Assembly (NCBI GenBank): GCA_001314545.1
Contig: LIHN01000012.1
Location: forward strand, 1-64,000
Direction: 5' to 3'
Length of the DNA stretch: 64,000 nucleotides
Source: Bacteroidetes bacterium HLUCCA01
Lineage (GTDB): Bacteria > Bacteroidota > Rhodothermia > Balneolales > HLUCCA01
Under the pieces are notes generated by a model, which saw only the letters and a list, made by a program, of their open reading frames with translations, was not told the origin of the DNA and ran no database searches. This document shows, piece by piece, positions 1-10,400 of the stretch. How positions within the stretch are numbered: position 1 is the first letter of the stretch; every line of letters begins with the position of its first letter. Position numbers and translations under genes: made by a program.

Positions 1-342
1 CAGCTGCCCGGTCATGTCGTCCAGTACCGAGGTGAAGATGATGGGATTGGAGGCCGTTCCTTCGGCAAAAATCTTACCACCCTGCGAGATTACCAGACCC
101 GAGGCATTGTTACCGTCGCCTTCGGCGCCCTTGATTACTGTTCCGGGATCAATCCAGAGTTCGGCCCCGTCTTCCACGAAGACCATACCCTGGAGCACAT
201 AGACATTGTCGGACGTCCAGTAGACCTTATCGCCGGCGTTGATACTGGCGTCTGTTACGTTTATCACATTCTGAGCGTGGAGCGATTGACCAAAAGCGGT
301 CAATGCCAGCAGTACAACAGATTGCAGTAGTAGTTTTTTCAT
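1..342 (-). CDS. Secreted beta-helix-like protein, C-terminus beyond the left edge
   Basis: The minus-strand frame starts at the ATG complementary to 340-342 and stays open for 114 codons to the edge of the window, so only the N-terminus is present. It begins with a clear signal peptide (MKKLLLQSVVLLALTAFGQS, then cleavage after LHA or LHAQ). The mature part reads like the repetitive extracellular proteins of Bacteroidota that carry phrases such as VEDGAELWIDPGTVIKG and KIFAEGTASNPIIFTS, probably a right-handed beta-helix scaffold. It lies 26 bp downstream of the TonB-dependent receptor gene and in the same direction, so the two are probably co-transcribed. This suggests a surface protein working with that receptor. 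Family membership is from remembered sequence style; no ligand can be named, and a C-terminal sorting domain, if present, is outside the window. Confidence 0.7.
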   Translation of the reverse strand, partial: MKKLLLQSVVLLALTAFGQSLHAQNVINVTDASINAGDKVYWTSDNVYVLQGMVFVEDGAELWIDPGTVIKGAEGDGNNASGLVISQGGKIFAEGTASNPIIFTSVLDDMTGQL

Positions 343-368
343 TGCGTACGTTTGTGTTTTTTTGGGTT

Positions 369-3257
369 TCAGAAGCTGTACTTCACACCCAGCGAGAAGG
401 TCCTGCCGGACCGATACTGCTGGTAGAGGTACTCCTGCCCACTGAATCGTTGTGAGTAAACGACCCGGGGATTTAGCAGGTTCGATGCACTGGCCGAGAT
501 GCTGAAATGTCGGCCGATAGTTTTGCTTACATTCATGCTCAATGAGTCGTAGCCCCGCTCATACACATCCGGAGCGGCTCCGAGGGTGACCCTGCTGAGG
601 CGGTCGCCGAAGCGGTTATAACTGACGTTGGCACTGATGGCATAGCGCGGATGCATGTAGCCGAGATCCAGATTCAGCACATAAGGCGATTGACCGGTCA
701 GCGCCCGGGTAGTCTCCGGATTCTGCTGGGTCTGTCGAATTTGAACCAGCTCCGCTTCGGGTATGGTCACTTCCGAGCGGATGATGGCATAGTTTGCGGT
801 GAGGTCAAAGTGCTCCAACGCCGGCAGAATCGAACCCAGTTGCTTGCGCATTTCAAATTCAATGCCATACACCGTTCCGCGATCCACATTCTGGATGGAC
901 TCCGCGTTCTGTGAGATATCAAAACGGAGCACACGTTCCAGTGGCTGAGCCATGTCTTTGTAGAACAGACTGACCGACATCATCTCCGAATAACTGGGGT
1001 ACCACTCAAAGCGGAAATCGTAATTGGTAATCAGCGTACGCTCCAGCTCCGCATTCCCGCGGAACAGGTTGTCACCCACAAAATCGAAAGACACGTAGGG
1101 CGACATCTCCCGGAAGGTGGGTCGGGCCAGGGTTTTGCTGTATGCCCATCGGGTTTTGATACGCTCCCCCAGGGAATGAATAAGAATGACGGAGGGAAGA
1201 ATGTCATCGCGCTGAATGATCCCGAAGCGATCCGTGTCGATGAGGGTGGTATCCCGGCTGACCGACTGCAGGTCAGTGCGCTCAAACCGAAGACCGGTGG
1301 CCAGCTTGAGCGAAGGGAGCAGATCCACATCAATCATCCCGTAGTAGGCGGTGATGTCCTGACTGGCGTCATAGCTGCTGCGCGGGGTGGTCGCAGAAAT
1401 AATGTAGTTGCCGATTTGCGGTCGGTTGGCGTTATCGAAGCCCAGGATCCCACGTGCATTCAGGTAGTCTTCTTCGGTAGCGAACTGAGTCAGGCTGAAC
1501 CCGCGACCTTGAAGGTACTCGTAGCGCCGTTCGCGGAAGTCACGTTCGGTGCGCTCAGTGAGAAAACCGGTTTTGAATTTAAGCTGTCGCTCGCCCAGCT
1601 GTACCGGAAGCGTCAAATCCACCGTGTACGTCTGCTTTTGCTCGTTCAGCTCCCGGAAAAACCGGGCCGGACGCGGAAACTGGGAGTTGGGATTACCCAA
1701 CTGGGTTCCGGTGATCTCCCCGGTGCCTGCATCACGCAGAAAACGGGCTTCCGAGGCGATCATGCGCAGATCAGGCTGCTCCTGACCGTTGGTCTGAAAT
1801 GCGGTGTTCCAGTCGATGCGAAGGTCGCTGAGCGACTTAAACGTGTGATTACCGGAAACCTGAACCGATTCCAGGTCGCGCTCTATATATTGATTCACCC
1901 GCGAGCGGTACTCGATATCGTCACTGTTGAACTGCTCCCACTCGCCAAACAGGTACCGGCCGGTATTTTCCCCGCTTTGCGTGCGCAGGAAGGAGGCGTT
2001 GATTTTGCTGTGTGAGCCCAGAATGAGTCCGGCCGACCCCAGAAAACCCCAGTCTACATTCTGGCTGCCGCGGATGTCGGTCAGGTCCAGATTGGTAGTC
2101 AGCGATTCTGCCTCTTCAAATTGCCCAAGCAGCTGAAAACGGGAATTTCGACCGTTGTTATAGCCGCTGTAAATCATGCCGTAGGAGTAGTTGGCCGAGT
2201 AGCCCAGCTGTATGTCACGACCCAACCGATGTCGATTCCCCATTCCGATGGAGTACGATTGATTCATGCCCGCATTGCGATACCCTGGCAGGAAGTTAGG
2301 ATTGAATTCCTGCACAATGGCATCCAGCTCCGAGGCAGCTTCTGGGTTGAAACGTGCCGCTGTGGCGCTCGGAAAATCGCCGTTATCCCGTACAGAAACA
2401 GCCTCGGGCTCCGCGCGGTCACCAGCCCCGAAGGCCAGCCAGTCCATATCGCCCTGATCACCGAACAGAAGGCGGTTGCCCGTAACCTGGGAATTGTAGC
2501 CCTGTTTGGCGGATATTGTGAAGAAAAACGCATCGGGTATACCGCGCGTAGTCACATCCACCAGTCCGCCCGAGAAGTTTCCGGGTTTATCAGGCGTAAA
2601 GGTTTTGTGCGTAATGATGTTTTCCAGCAGATAGGATGGGAACAAGTCGAGCTGGAAGGACTTCTTGTCGGGGTCGGAGGTGGGCAGTTCAATGCCGTTG
2701 AGCTGGGTGTTGGAGTAGCGGTCGCCCAGGCCCCGCACAAACACATACTTGCCGCCAACGACCGTAGCACCGGTTACCTTCGTCATGGCGGCCGCCGCGT
2801 CCCCGCTGCCCGAACGCGACATCCCCTCAGCGCTGATGGCATCGGTGAAGGAGATGGAGTTCTGCCGGTGACGAAGCAGGGCACTTTCGTTGTTCAGGAT
2901 CATTTCAGCGGAAATCACCACCTCGCTGAGTTCGGCTACGGCCTCGCGGAGTTCCACATCAATGCGGGTTATCTCCCCGGGCCTGACTTCCACGCCTGTA
3001 ATTAGCTGCGTGGTGTAGGTGATGTAAGAGATCTGAAGATCGTAGGTTCCGGGTTCAATATTCTGAAGGGAATATTTACCGTCCAGGTCGGTAGCCACCC
3101 CGCGGGTGGTTCCGGCCAGACTGACCGAAGCGCCAATAATGGGCTCGCCGGTGCCGTGTTCAACAACCGTTCCGCTTATGCTTCCGCGTTGCGCCAGAAC
3201 GATGGATGGTAACAGTATCAAAACGGCGACCAATACCGTTTTTAGATTGCGTTGCAT
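369..3257 (-). CDS. TonB-dependent receptor with N-terminal CarboxypepD_reg domain
   Basis: This 962-residue outer-membrane receptor has a signal peptide (residues 1-22, ending VLAQ), a carboxypeptidase-regulatory-like beta-sandwich at about 25-110 (GSISGTVVEHGTGEPIIGAS), a plug domain at about 125-245 (VFVRGLGDRYSNTQLNGIEL) and a long C-terminal beta-barrel ending in aromatic Phe (SLGVKYSF), the usual BAM signal. Such receptors import large or scarce substrates using the proton-motive force through TonB. It lies between a small barrel protein gene upstream and a secreted beta-helix-like gene downstream, all on the minus strand. No SusD-like lipoprotein gene is adjacent, so it is not a standard SusCD pair. 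The substrate cannot be deduced. Confidence 0.93.
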   Translation of the reverse strand: MQRNLKTVLVAVLILLPSIVLAQRGSISGTVVEHGTGEPIIGASVSLAGTTRGVATDLDGKYSLQNIEPGTYDLQISYITYTTQLITGVEVRPGEITRIDVELREAVAELSEVVISAEMILNNESALLRHRQNSISFTDAISAEGMSRSGSGDAAAAMTKVTGATVVGGKYVFVRGLGDRYSNTQLNGIELPTSDPDKKSFQLDLFPSYLLENIITHKTFTPDKPGNFSGGLVDVTTRGIPDAFFFTISAKQGYNSQVTGNRLLFGDQGDMDWLAFGAGDRAEPEAVSVRDNGDFPSATAARFNPEAASELDAIVQEFNPNFLPGYRNAGMNQSYSIGMGNRHRLGRDIQLGYSANYSYGMIYSGYNNGRNSRFQLLGQFEEAESLTTNLDLTDIRGSQNVDWGFLGSAGLILGSHSKINASFLRTQSGENTGRYLFGEWEQFNSDDIEYRSRVNQYIERDLESVQVSGNHTFKSLSDLRIDWNTAFQTNGQEQPDLRMIASEARFLRDAGTGEITGTQLGNPNSQFPRPARFFRELNEQKQTYTVDLTLPVQLGERQLKFKTGFLTERTERDFRERRYEYLQGRGFSLTQFATEEDYLNARGILGFDNANRPQIGNYIISATTPRSSYDASQDITAYYGMIDVDLLPSLKLATGLRFERTDLQSVSRDTTLIDTDRFGIIQRDDILPSVILIHSLGERIKTRWAYSKTLARPTFREMSPYVSFDFVGDNLFRGNAELERTLITNYDFRFEWYPSYSEMMSVSLFYKDMAQPLERVLRFDISQNAESIQNVDRGTVYGIEFEMRKQLGSILPALEHFDLTANYAIIRSEVTIPEAELVQIRQTQQNPETTRALTGQSPYVLNLDLGYMHPRYAISANVSYNRFGDRLSRVTLGAAPDVYERGYDSLSMNVSKTIGRHFSISASASNLLNPRVVYSQRFSGQEYLYQQYRSGRTFSLGVKYSF

Positions 3258-3439
3258 CTGTTTTTTGGTTGGTTATCATTTATTTTGGACGGCGGTTATA
3301 GCTGCTTGTCCGGGGTTAACCGGAGGCTGACCAACCGCTGTCCGACCAGATGCAATAAGTTACCGAGGGGTTCTGACGCTAGTGTTTCGTTAACGTGATG
3401 CTTTCATTACCAAACTGTTACCTGTGTGTTATCACAATA

Positions 3440-4252
3440 TTACCAGCGGCGAATGTGGTACGTAATCTCCACGCCGAGGCTGCTGTTAGTGTAATCTTTG
3501 TCTACTCCCTGAAACTCCAGATAGGGTGTGCTGTTACGACGATAGTACAGCGTTGCACGCAAATTATCCCAGATGGGAAGCAGGTGAACGAACGCTGAAA
3601 TCCGGTTACCACTTCCCGAGCCGCCCTCTTTATAGAGCAGGTGCCAGTCGTACTGGATGTTGGCATACAGGTGTCGACCATCCAGTACCTCGAAGCTCCG
3701 GCCCACATTCAGTCCGTAATAAATGGAGGCCAGGTTATCAAAGCGCAGATTGGGCCGGTCAAAGCGCACATCGCCCTGTTTGTCGGGCACGTCCGGACCG
3801 TAGGTACCGTAGTTCAAAATCCCCGTCTGAAACCCGACCGAAACGGGAAGCGAGCCCCAGTCGCTGGAGAATACGTAGCGCAGGAAGTCCAGCTCGGCGT
3901 AGCTCATGGTTTCCGCATCATCGATGTAGGGGGCCGACAGATTGATATCACTGCCCAGCAGGATAATCTGGTAGAGGGCATCCAGGGCGTAGGTTGATAC
4001 CTCGCTGTACAGGTTGTAACCGAAGGTGACCTGTCCGAAGGGCATGTAGTAGCTGGGGACGGTGACCTTGACGTCATTTCCGGCGTCAGGACCCAGCACG
4101 GTCACGTAGGGGTTGTTCAGGGTGTGGGTGGAGACGCGATAGCCCACAAACAGGGCTTTGTCGTCAAAGGGATCAAACTTGTATTGAGCCAACACATGCT
4201 CCGCGCTGAGCAGAACCACAGCGGCGGTGAGGAAGAGGGTGATTTTTTTCAT
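3440..4252 (-). CDS. Outer-membrane beta-barrel protein of unknown function
   Basis: The 270-residue product has a cleavable signal peptide (MKKITLFLTAAVVLLSAEHVLAQ) followed by alternating, aromatic-rich strands such as LRATLYYRRN and SLGVEITYHIRRW, typical of a small outer-membrane barrel of about 10-14 strands. It ends in Trp, consistent with a BAM recognition residue. It is the first gene of the minus-strand group that continues into the TonB receptor 182 bp downstream. A palindromic site lies in its upstream region, which it shares with a divergent barrel gene. I do not recognise a specific family, and function is unknown. Confidence 0.75.
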   Translation of the reverse strand: MKKITLFLTAAVVLLSAEHVLAQYKFDPFDDKALFVGYRVSTHTLNNPYVTVLGPDAGNDVKVTVPSYYMPFGQVTFGYNLYSEVSTYALDALYQIILLGSDINLSAPYIDDAETMSYAELDFLRYVFSSDWGSLPVSVGFQTGILNYGTYGPDVPDKQGDVRFDRPNLRFDNLASIYYGLNVGRSFEVLDGRHLYANIQYDWHLLYKEGGSGSGNRISAFVHLLPIWDNLRATLYYRRNSTPYLEFQGVDKDYTNSSLGVEITYHIRRW

Positions 4253-4365
4253 GGTATTCAGGGGTTAGTTGAAGAATGGGTGCGGATACAGCCGGATTTT
4301 TGTGTCCTGCCGTGACGCTCCGCGCATGCTGACTTCAGTTTAGCTGAATACCAAAACCGTTAAAA

Positions 4366-4381
4366 TACTCCGTTTGGAGTA
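4366..4381. promoter_or_regulatory. Palindrome between divergent barrel genes
   Basis: TACTCC-GTTT-GGAGTA is a perfect 6+6 inverted repeat in the 203-bp gap between two divergently transcribed outer-membrane protein genes. It could be an operator shared by both promoters. Support is symmetry and position only. Confidence 0.35.
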
Positions 4382-4452
4382 ATTCATACCAGGTGGAGTC
4401 GGGTTACTTTTAGCATCAGATACTTTGTTTCAACGCTAACCTAACCCCTGCG

Positions 4453-4560
4453 CGAATGTCACCCATATCCATTTTCAGACAGGCTGCTGCCGGCACCGAT
4501 TTTAACCCGATCCCCGGGCGAATGACCCCCATATCCATTTTCAGGCGGGCTGCCGCCTTG
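4453..4560 (+). repeat. 66-bp direct repeat, about 1.6 copies, at the 5' end of a coding frame
   Basis: Two 39-bp segments starting at 4453 and 4519 (period 66) share CGAATG, CATATCCATTTTCAG and GGCTGC. Each encodes a near-identical peptide (MSPISIFRQAA and MTPISIFRRAA), and related C-rich sequence continues to about 4580. The repeat overlaps the annotated start of the next gene and makes that start doubtful. Confidence 0.7.
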
Positions 4561-5277
4561 AACCCGCCCCCTGCGCCAAAGTCACGCTCCTTCCCCGCGC
4601 TGCATACTGCGGTGCGCACCATCCTGCTGGCAGTCCTGCTGCTGGCCGCCGCCACAGCCGTCCAGGCCCAGAACCGCGAGCTGGGCTCGCTGAAAGGCTT
4701 CTCCTCGGCCTTTACCATAGGCGTGGGCAGTTTTTCAGCCAAAGGCAGTGACGACCAGCCCCAGCAGTTTCTGGTATCAACCCGGACCAAAAACGAAATG
4801 CAGTTCGGTCACACCCAGATCGGGGCGCTGATTATGTACGGAATCCGTGACGACCTCGGATTCTACGTGAACGGAAGCTGGGGATTTTTCGATGAAGACC
4901 TGAACAGCTACGGGTCTACTTTTAACCGCGACCTCGGGGTGCAATACCAGTACTTCGGCCTGGAAGACATGGGCCTGTCGTATTTCATCTTCCCGTATGT
5001 GCGCGCCGGACTATCGTCGATGACCATGAACGGTGCCTATTTCCGGCTGGTAGACGGTACGGCCCGTCGTGGCACCTTTGAGGGCAACGGTTTTCACCTG
5101 GCTCTCGGCGCCGATGTAGCCTTCAACGAATACGCCAGCGTGGGGGTCGACTACATGATCAAGCGGGTGAATCTGGAACCCGAGCGTTATCCGGCCCAGA
5201 CCTTCCCCAACACCCCGTTCAACCACGCCCTCATGCTGCACGTGAAGGTCAACGTCTCGAAATATCTGGACTACTGA
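4456..5277 (+). CDS. Outer-membrane beta-barrel protein; start uncertain
   Basis: The open frame gives 273 residues. A hydrophobic signal segment at about 53-72 (VRTILLAVLLLAAATAVQAQ) precedes a barrel-like domain with strands such as LGFYVNGSWGFF and YASVGVDYMIKRVN, and the end is KYLDY. The first 50 residues come from a short DNA repeat and are not typical of a secreted protein, so the true start may be the in-frame GTG at 4612 or another codon just before the signal segment. No clear ribosome-binding site decides between them. It resembles the OmpA/OmpW-like porin-fold proteins of Bacteroidota in general form only. It is transcribed away from the minus-strand receptor group. Confidence 0.7.
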   Translation: MSPISIFRQAAAGTDFNPIPGRMTPISIFRRAAALNPPPAPKSRSFPALHTAVRTILLAVLLLAAATAVQAQNRELGSLKGFSSAFTIGVGSFSAKGSDDQPQQFLVSTRTKNEMQFGHTQIGALIMYGIRDDLGFYVNGSWGFFDEDLNSYGSTFNRDLGVQYQYFGLEDMGLSYFIFPYVRAGLSSMTMNGAYFRLVDGTARRGTFEGNGFHLALGADVAFNEYASVGVDYMIKRVNLEPERYPAQTFPNTPFNHALMLHVKVNVSKYLDY

Positions 5278-5456
5278 GCCATTTCAGCATACCGGTTCCG
5301 TTTCAATCGGGTACCATATCGACCTGACGACGGCTTGCGGTACGCATAGAGCAGCTGCCGGGGGGCGATGCCGGCCAATCAACAGGCATGCTCAGCATGC
5401 CGGCACGGGTCCCCCACCGGTTCGGAACGGACGGGTGCCGGCCTCCATCGACCGTA

Positions 5457-7097
5457 CTACTTGACCAGGGTCATCTTGCGCGTCACCACACCGGCGGAGG
5501 TTTGCAGCCGATACAGGTACATCCCGCTGGCCAGCTCCCCGGCGTTGAACACAACCTGGTGCTCACCGGCCGACCGGTAACCCTCTTCCAGCACCGCAAC
5601 ACGCTGTCCGGTGGCACTGAACACCTCCAGACGGACCTGCCCGTCGGCAGGAAGGCTGTAGGCAATGGAGGTGGTCGGGTTGAACGGATTCGGAAAATTC
5701 TGCGCCAACGACACCACCTGCGGCAGTCCGGCTTCTGCGCCCTCCAGATGGGTACTGGTTACCGTCTCAAAGTCGGCCTCCACCAGATTGAAACGAAGGG
5801 TTCCGCTGGATGACGACCCGCCCCAGGCATAAAACCGGAATTCCAGATAGTCGGCCCCGCTGATCTCAGGCATATCCAGGGTAATCAGGTTATCACTGGT
5901 AGGAACCCCGGTACTGCCCAGATCGGTGAAATTGGTACCATCGGTGCTGTAACGCACCAGAAGCTGCTGCGGACCGGTACTCGAGCGACGGATATTAAAG
6001 CGAAGTTCATCGCCCTGCGCGGTCATGAGCGTTTTATCCTGCGGGTCTTCGGCGGTAATGGTAAACCCGGCGTAAAAACCTGTATCTATCGTGGTGGTAA
6101 CCGGCCATCCGGCACTGTTGAAAATCCCGCCGCCGGCATTGCAGCGGATGCCGGTCCGACCAAAGTCGGAGATCATGGCCCCGTCAACCTGCCCGCTGGG
6201 CGCGTTGTCCTGGTTGTTGCAGTCGATGGTGCCGCTGAAAGAAAACTGCGCCAGCAACGCATCCCCCGGCTCGCCGGGATCGCCCGGATCACCGATGTTG
6301 TCTTCGGTGAAGAAGATGCGGGAAACCAGGGTCGTGTCCAGAATGAACGGATTGATTTTACCCTCCTGAAACTCCGCCGCCCGCTGGGTCCGGGCATATT
6401 CCGCCGTGGTGACTTCATCCTGACGATGAAACGTCAGCAGTTCATCTTTCATCAAGTCGAAGAAGGAGGCGTTGGCAGCCAGGGCCTGGTCGGTGTACAT
6501 GGCGAAGAAGTAGAATGCCGATCGGGCCACATCGCCCTTGACCTCATCGCGTGGTTCAAAGCGGGTACTGCCGGTACGACTCCACACACCCAAATCGCCC
6601 GAAGGCGTGGTGGTCTGGCTGACCGTGCCGCTCCACCAGCGGTTGGTGGACGAGGCAGCCACAAACCCGAAGGCCAGGTTGCCGCGGGAGCTGTTCACAT
6701 TGGCATTGGTGGGCCGCAGGTGATGTAAATCCGAGTTGGCATTGCCGGTATCGGCGCCCATCGACTGCGGATAGATATGCTCGGCGTTGAAATTCTGGTT
6801 GCCGGCATCGGCGCGCGGTGTGGTCGTAGACGGGCTCACCTGGGCGGTCTGGGCCGTGTACAGGCAGACCAGCTCCCCGTCGTAGTTGTCGATATAGCGA
6901 TACATTTCGTCGCGGGCGCGGGTATAATCCAGAATGACCACGGGTTTGTAGTGAACCCGGACGCTGTCCAGCAGCTGATTGCCCTGAAGTCCGGGCCAAA
7001 GTTGTTCATGCGGGACTTGCCCGTGCAGGGTTGCCGATGTCAGCGAGACGAGGAGTACGGCCAGTGCGGCGATGCGGCCGTGAAAAGGGATATACAT
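5457..7097 (-). CDS. Secreted endonuclease I with T9SS sorting domain
   Basis: The 546-residue protein has a signal peptide (about 1-27), an endonuclease I domain (PF04231 type, about 45-270) and a C-terminal type A sorting domain for type IX secretion (about 470-546; FPNPFNPTT, then GMYLYRLQT and a basic end). The nuclease core is clear: FNAEHIYPQS with His107 as the likely general base, SDLHHLRP at 122-129 and NSSRGN at 135-140, which match the metal-binding beta-beta-alpha fold of EndA/Vvn-like nucleases. The region at about 280-455 looks like an all-beta module. Members degrade DNA and RNA non-specifically; here the likely place of action is the cell surface or medium, serving nutrient or phosphate recovery. 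It is transcribed alone, with 179 bp separating it from the convergent barrel gene. Confidence 0.9.
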   Translation of the reverse strand: MYIPFHGRIAALAVLLVSLTSATLHGQVPHEQLWPGLQGNQLLDSVRVHYKPVVILDYTRARDEMYRYIDNYDGELVCLYTAQTAQVSPSTTTPRADAGNQNFNAEHIYPQSMGADTGNANSDLHHLRPTNANVNSSRGNLAFGFVAASSTNRWWSGTVSQTTTPSGDLGVWSRTGSTRFEPRDEVKGDVARSAFYFFAMYTDQALAANASFFDLMKDELLTFHRQDEVTTAEYARTQRAAEFQEGKINPFILDTTLVSRIFFTEDNIGDPGDPGEPGDALLAQFSFSGTIDCNNQDNAPSGQVDGAMISDFGRTGIRCNAGGGIFNSAGWPVTTTIDTGFYAGFTITAEDPQDKTLMTAQGDELRFNIRRSSTGPQQLLVRYSTDGTNFTDLGSTGVPTSDNLITLDMPEISGADYLEFRFYAWGGSSSSGTLRFNLVEADFETVTSTHLEGAEAGLPQVVSLAQNFPNPFNPTTSIAYSLPADGQVRLEVFSATGQRVAVLEEGYRSAGEHQVVFNAGELASGMYLYRLQTSAGVVTRKMTLVK

Positions 7098-7460
7098 GCA
7101 GAAGGGAACTAGAGATAAACATTAACGCAGGGACGAACAGAGGCGTAGGTGTGCGGTGCATGTGGTAATATCCGGAATTCATGGCTCAATGTGAAATTTG
7201 TGTATCGCTCCGTGTAAAAACGGCCTTAAATAGCTGGAAACACGAGTTGTAATCGGTTGACTGTCATGTACTTGGTGCCGGATGCATCCTGCCTGCAACA
7301 GGAACCGGAGAAGCGGTCCGGACCCCTCATCCGAAGCGTATTGCTGCCATGATGAAATTGTAAAATTGCGACCTTTCACATTTAGGATTAAGAAATCTTA
7401 ACCGATAACGGGTATGTACCACTGTGTGTCTTACTTAAGGCCTGCCACACTTGCAATCAC
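7098..7460. other. Intergenic region between divergent nuclease and kinase genes
   Basis: These 363 bp lie between two divergent genes and must hold both promoters. The part nearest the kinase gene (7350-7440) is more AT-rich. I see no conserved RNA, strong terminator or convincing consensus promoter. Confidence 0.5.
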
Positions 7461-10400
7461 GTGAAAATTAAAGACCCGAATACCATCAACTACAAACGGC
7501 TGTTCTCGCAGGCCGAGCGGTATGCCAATCTGGGCAGTTGGGAGGTGGACTTTACCACCGATGAGGTGACATGGTCTGACCAGTACTACCGGGTTTGCGG
7601 ATTTCAGCCCCGGGAAATCCGTCCCAGCATGGAAAAAACCCTGGCCATGGTACACCCCGACGATGCCGTTCAGGTACAGACCGAGTACGAACGGGCCCGT
7701 ACCGCAGGCAAGCCCTTTCATGTGGAATTCCGGCTGATCCGGGCCGATGGTGTGATGCGTCATGTGCTGGCGGAGGCCAATATTGAGCGGAATTCCGATG
7801 GTGCTCCGGCGCGTATGGTGGGCATTTTCATGGACATCCACGACCGCAAGGAAGTGGAGCTGAAGATGGAGATGCAGCAGCAACGCTACGAGGCGTTGAT
7901 GAAAAACGGCCTCGACGCCGCCGCCATCGTGCAGCACGACGGTGGCATGACCTATCTGTCGCCTTCCTGCGAGGGGATCTTCGGCTGGTCGGATATCGAC
8001 ACGCTGGACGTCACCCTGCTGGACATCGTCCATCCCGAAGACATGGAGTCGCTCACGCGAACCCTTCAGGATACCCTGGTCCGACCCGCGGAGGTCATTG
8101 AAATCGATCCCTTCCGCATCCGCCATAAAAACGGTTCCTGGATGTATCTGGAGGGCAAGATGGAGAATCTGCTGCACCTGCCCGCCGTGGAAGGCATTGT
8201 GTTCAATTTCAAAGACGGCAACAGCCGGCATGTACAGCAGGAACGCCGGCAGGTCATGGAGGAAATCACCGGATTTTTCAGCAATCCCAGGGCCACGGTC
8301 AACGACGCCCTCGGCGCAACACTGTCCAAACTCGGGGAAAGCGGCAAGTATAAACTACGGGAGGCCTGGATGGTGGCCCCCGGACGCGATTTCATTGAAC
8401 TGAAGGTCTTCGGCAAGGAAGAACCCAACGCCTCCACCTTCTACCGGGAAACCTCGAAATTCCGCCAGCTCAAACCGAATGAATGCGTGGCCGGTGCCGT
8501 GTGGAATGAAGGCAAACGACTCCTGGTCAACGATATTACCTCCGGCAACCGGTTCGTGCGCAAGCAGGTGACCGACACGCTGGGTGTACGGCGCGTCTGC
8601 GGCATCCCCATCCGCCACCTGGATGAAACCATCGGCGTGATGGTCATGGGCGTTGATGAAGAGACGCTGATTCCCAACCAGGAAATGGATTTCATGGAGG
8701 ATGTGGGCCGGACCATCGGCACGGAAATCCGCCGTCGCACGGCCGAAGACGACCTGAACGACCTGTTCGAGCTGGCCCCGGACCTGGTCACCCTGCTGGA
8801 TGAGGAAAATACGCTGATCCGGGTCAATCCCGCCTCCGCCCGCATTCTGGGCTACGTTCAGGACGACCTGCGGGGGCTTGCCCTCAGCGAAATGCTCCAT
8901 CCGGACGACCTTCCCGCAGCCCTGAAAAAACTGGACAAAGTTCGCGATAAAAACGTCACCATCGCTTTTGAAGCCCGGGTTCTTACCCGCACCGGCACCG
9001 TGTTGTGGATGGATTTCAATGCATCGGTATCGGCCGGAACCGGGCATACCTTTTTAATGGGCCGCGATATCACCCAGCGGCGGCAGCTGGAGTACCTGGT
9101 AGAGCAGGCCAGCAGGCTTTCCAGCATCGGAGCCTGGGAAATTGACGTACGTCGCGACGAGATGACCTGGTCGGATGTGGCCCGCGACATCTTCGGGGTT
9201 ACCCCTACCTTCACCCCCACCCTGCAGGGATTCATCAGCCTGGTGCGCCGGGGCGTATCCCGCGGCAAGATCAAGCATGTACTTGAAAAAGCACTGGAAG
9301 CCGGCCAGGGCTGGGACGCCGAGGTTGAAATCGTCACCGGTACCGGTCAAAGCAAATGGGTTCGCATCATAGGACAGGTAGATCTGACGGACAACGAACC
9401 GGTACGTGTGTATGGCAGCATCCAGGACATCCACGACCGTAAAATCGCGGAAATCACCGCCAGCGAAGTTTCGGAGGAGAAGGAGCTCATCCTTTCCAGC
9501 ATTTCCGATGCATTTTACGCCCTCGATGAAGAATGGCGCTTCGCCTATGTCAATCGTCGCGCCGAAGAAATTTTTGGTCGCTCCGCCAGCTTCCTGAATA
9601 CCAAGACCATCTGGGACATGCCCGGACACCACAACAATCCCACCCTTATCCCGGTCATGGAATATGTGCAGAAGCACCGTGTTCCGCGTACCGCCGAATA
9701 CTTTGATGAGAAGCTGGAAGCCTGGTTCGACCTGAGCATCTACCCCTATGGCAAGGGTGTTTCCGTGTATTTCCGCGATGTAACCGAACGGCGCAGGGTG
9801 GAAGCCGAGCTGCATGAACTCACCCGCAAGCTGGAAGACCGTGCCCGGGAGATGGCCCTGTCCAACGCCGAACTCGAGCAGTTTGCCTTTGTAGCCTCCC
9901 ACGACCTGCAGGAACCCCTCCGGATGATCACCGGGTTTATAGACCGACTGGAAAAACGCTACGGGGCCATGCTGGATGAACGGGGCAAGCGCTACATTCA
10001 CTTCGCCACCGACGCGGCCAAACGGATGCGGGAAATCATTCTGGATCTGCTGGAATTCTCGCGCATCGACCGTGAAGATGAACCCGTTGCCGAGGTCGAT
10101 GTAAATGCGCTGCTGGGTGAGCTGATGACCAGCAACAAACGCTATCTGGAGGACACCGGCACCTTCATGGAATTCGGTAAAATGCCGGTGATCATCGCCC
10201 AGCCCGAAGGTATACGGCGCGTATTTCAGTGCCTGATCAACAACGCGATCAAGTATACCCATAAACATACAACCGAGCCGCGGGTGAGCATCAGCTGGAG
10301 CGAAACTGAGAATAACTGGCAGTTTACGGTCAAAGACAACGGCATTGGCATCGCGCCCGAGCATCATGAGGAGATATTTGTCCTGTTCCGACGGCTGCAC

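Noticed and set aside
7431-8231. 266-residue minus-strand frame opposite the histidine kinase, and similar antisense frames at 8355-10541
   Set aside because: They lie wholly opposite a well-supported kinase gene, lack family motifs and follow from GC-rich codon usage on the other strand.
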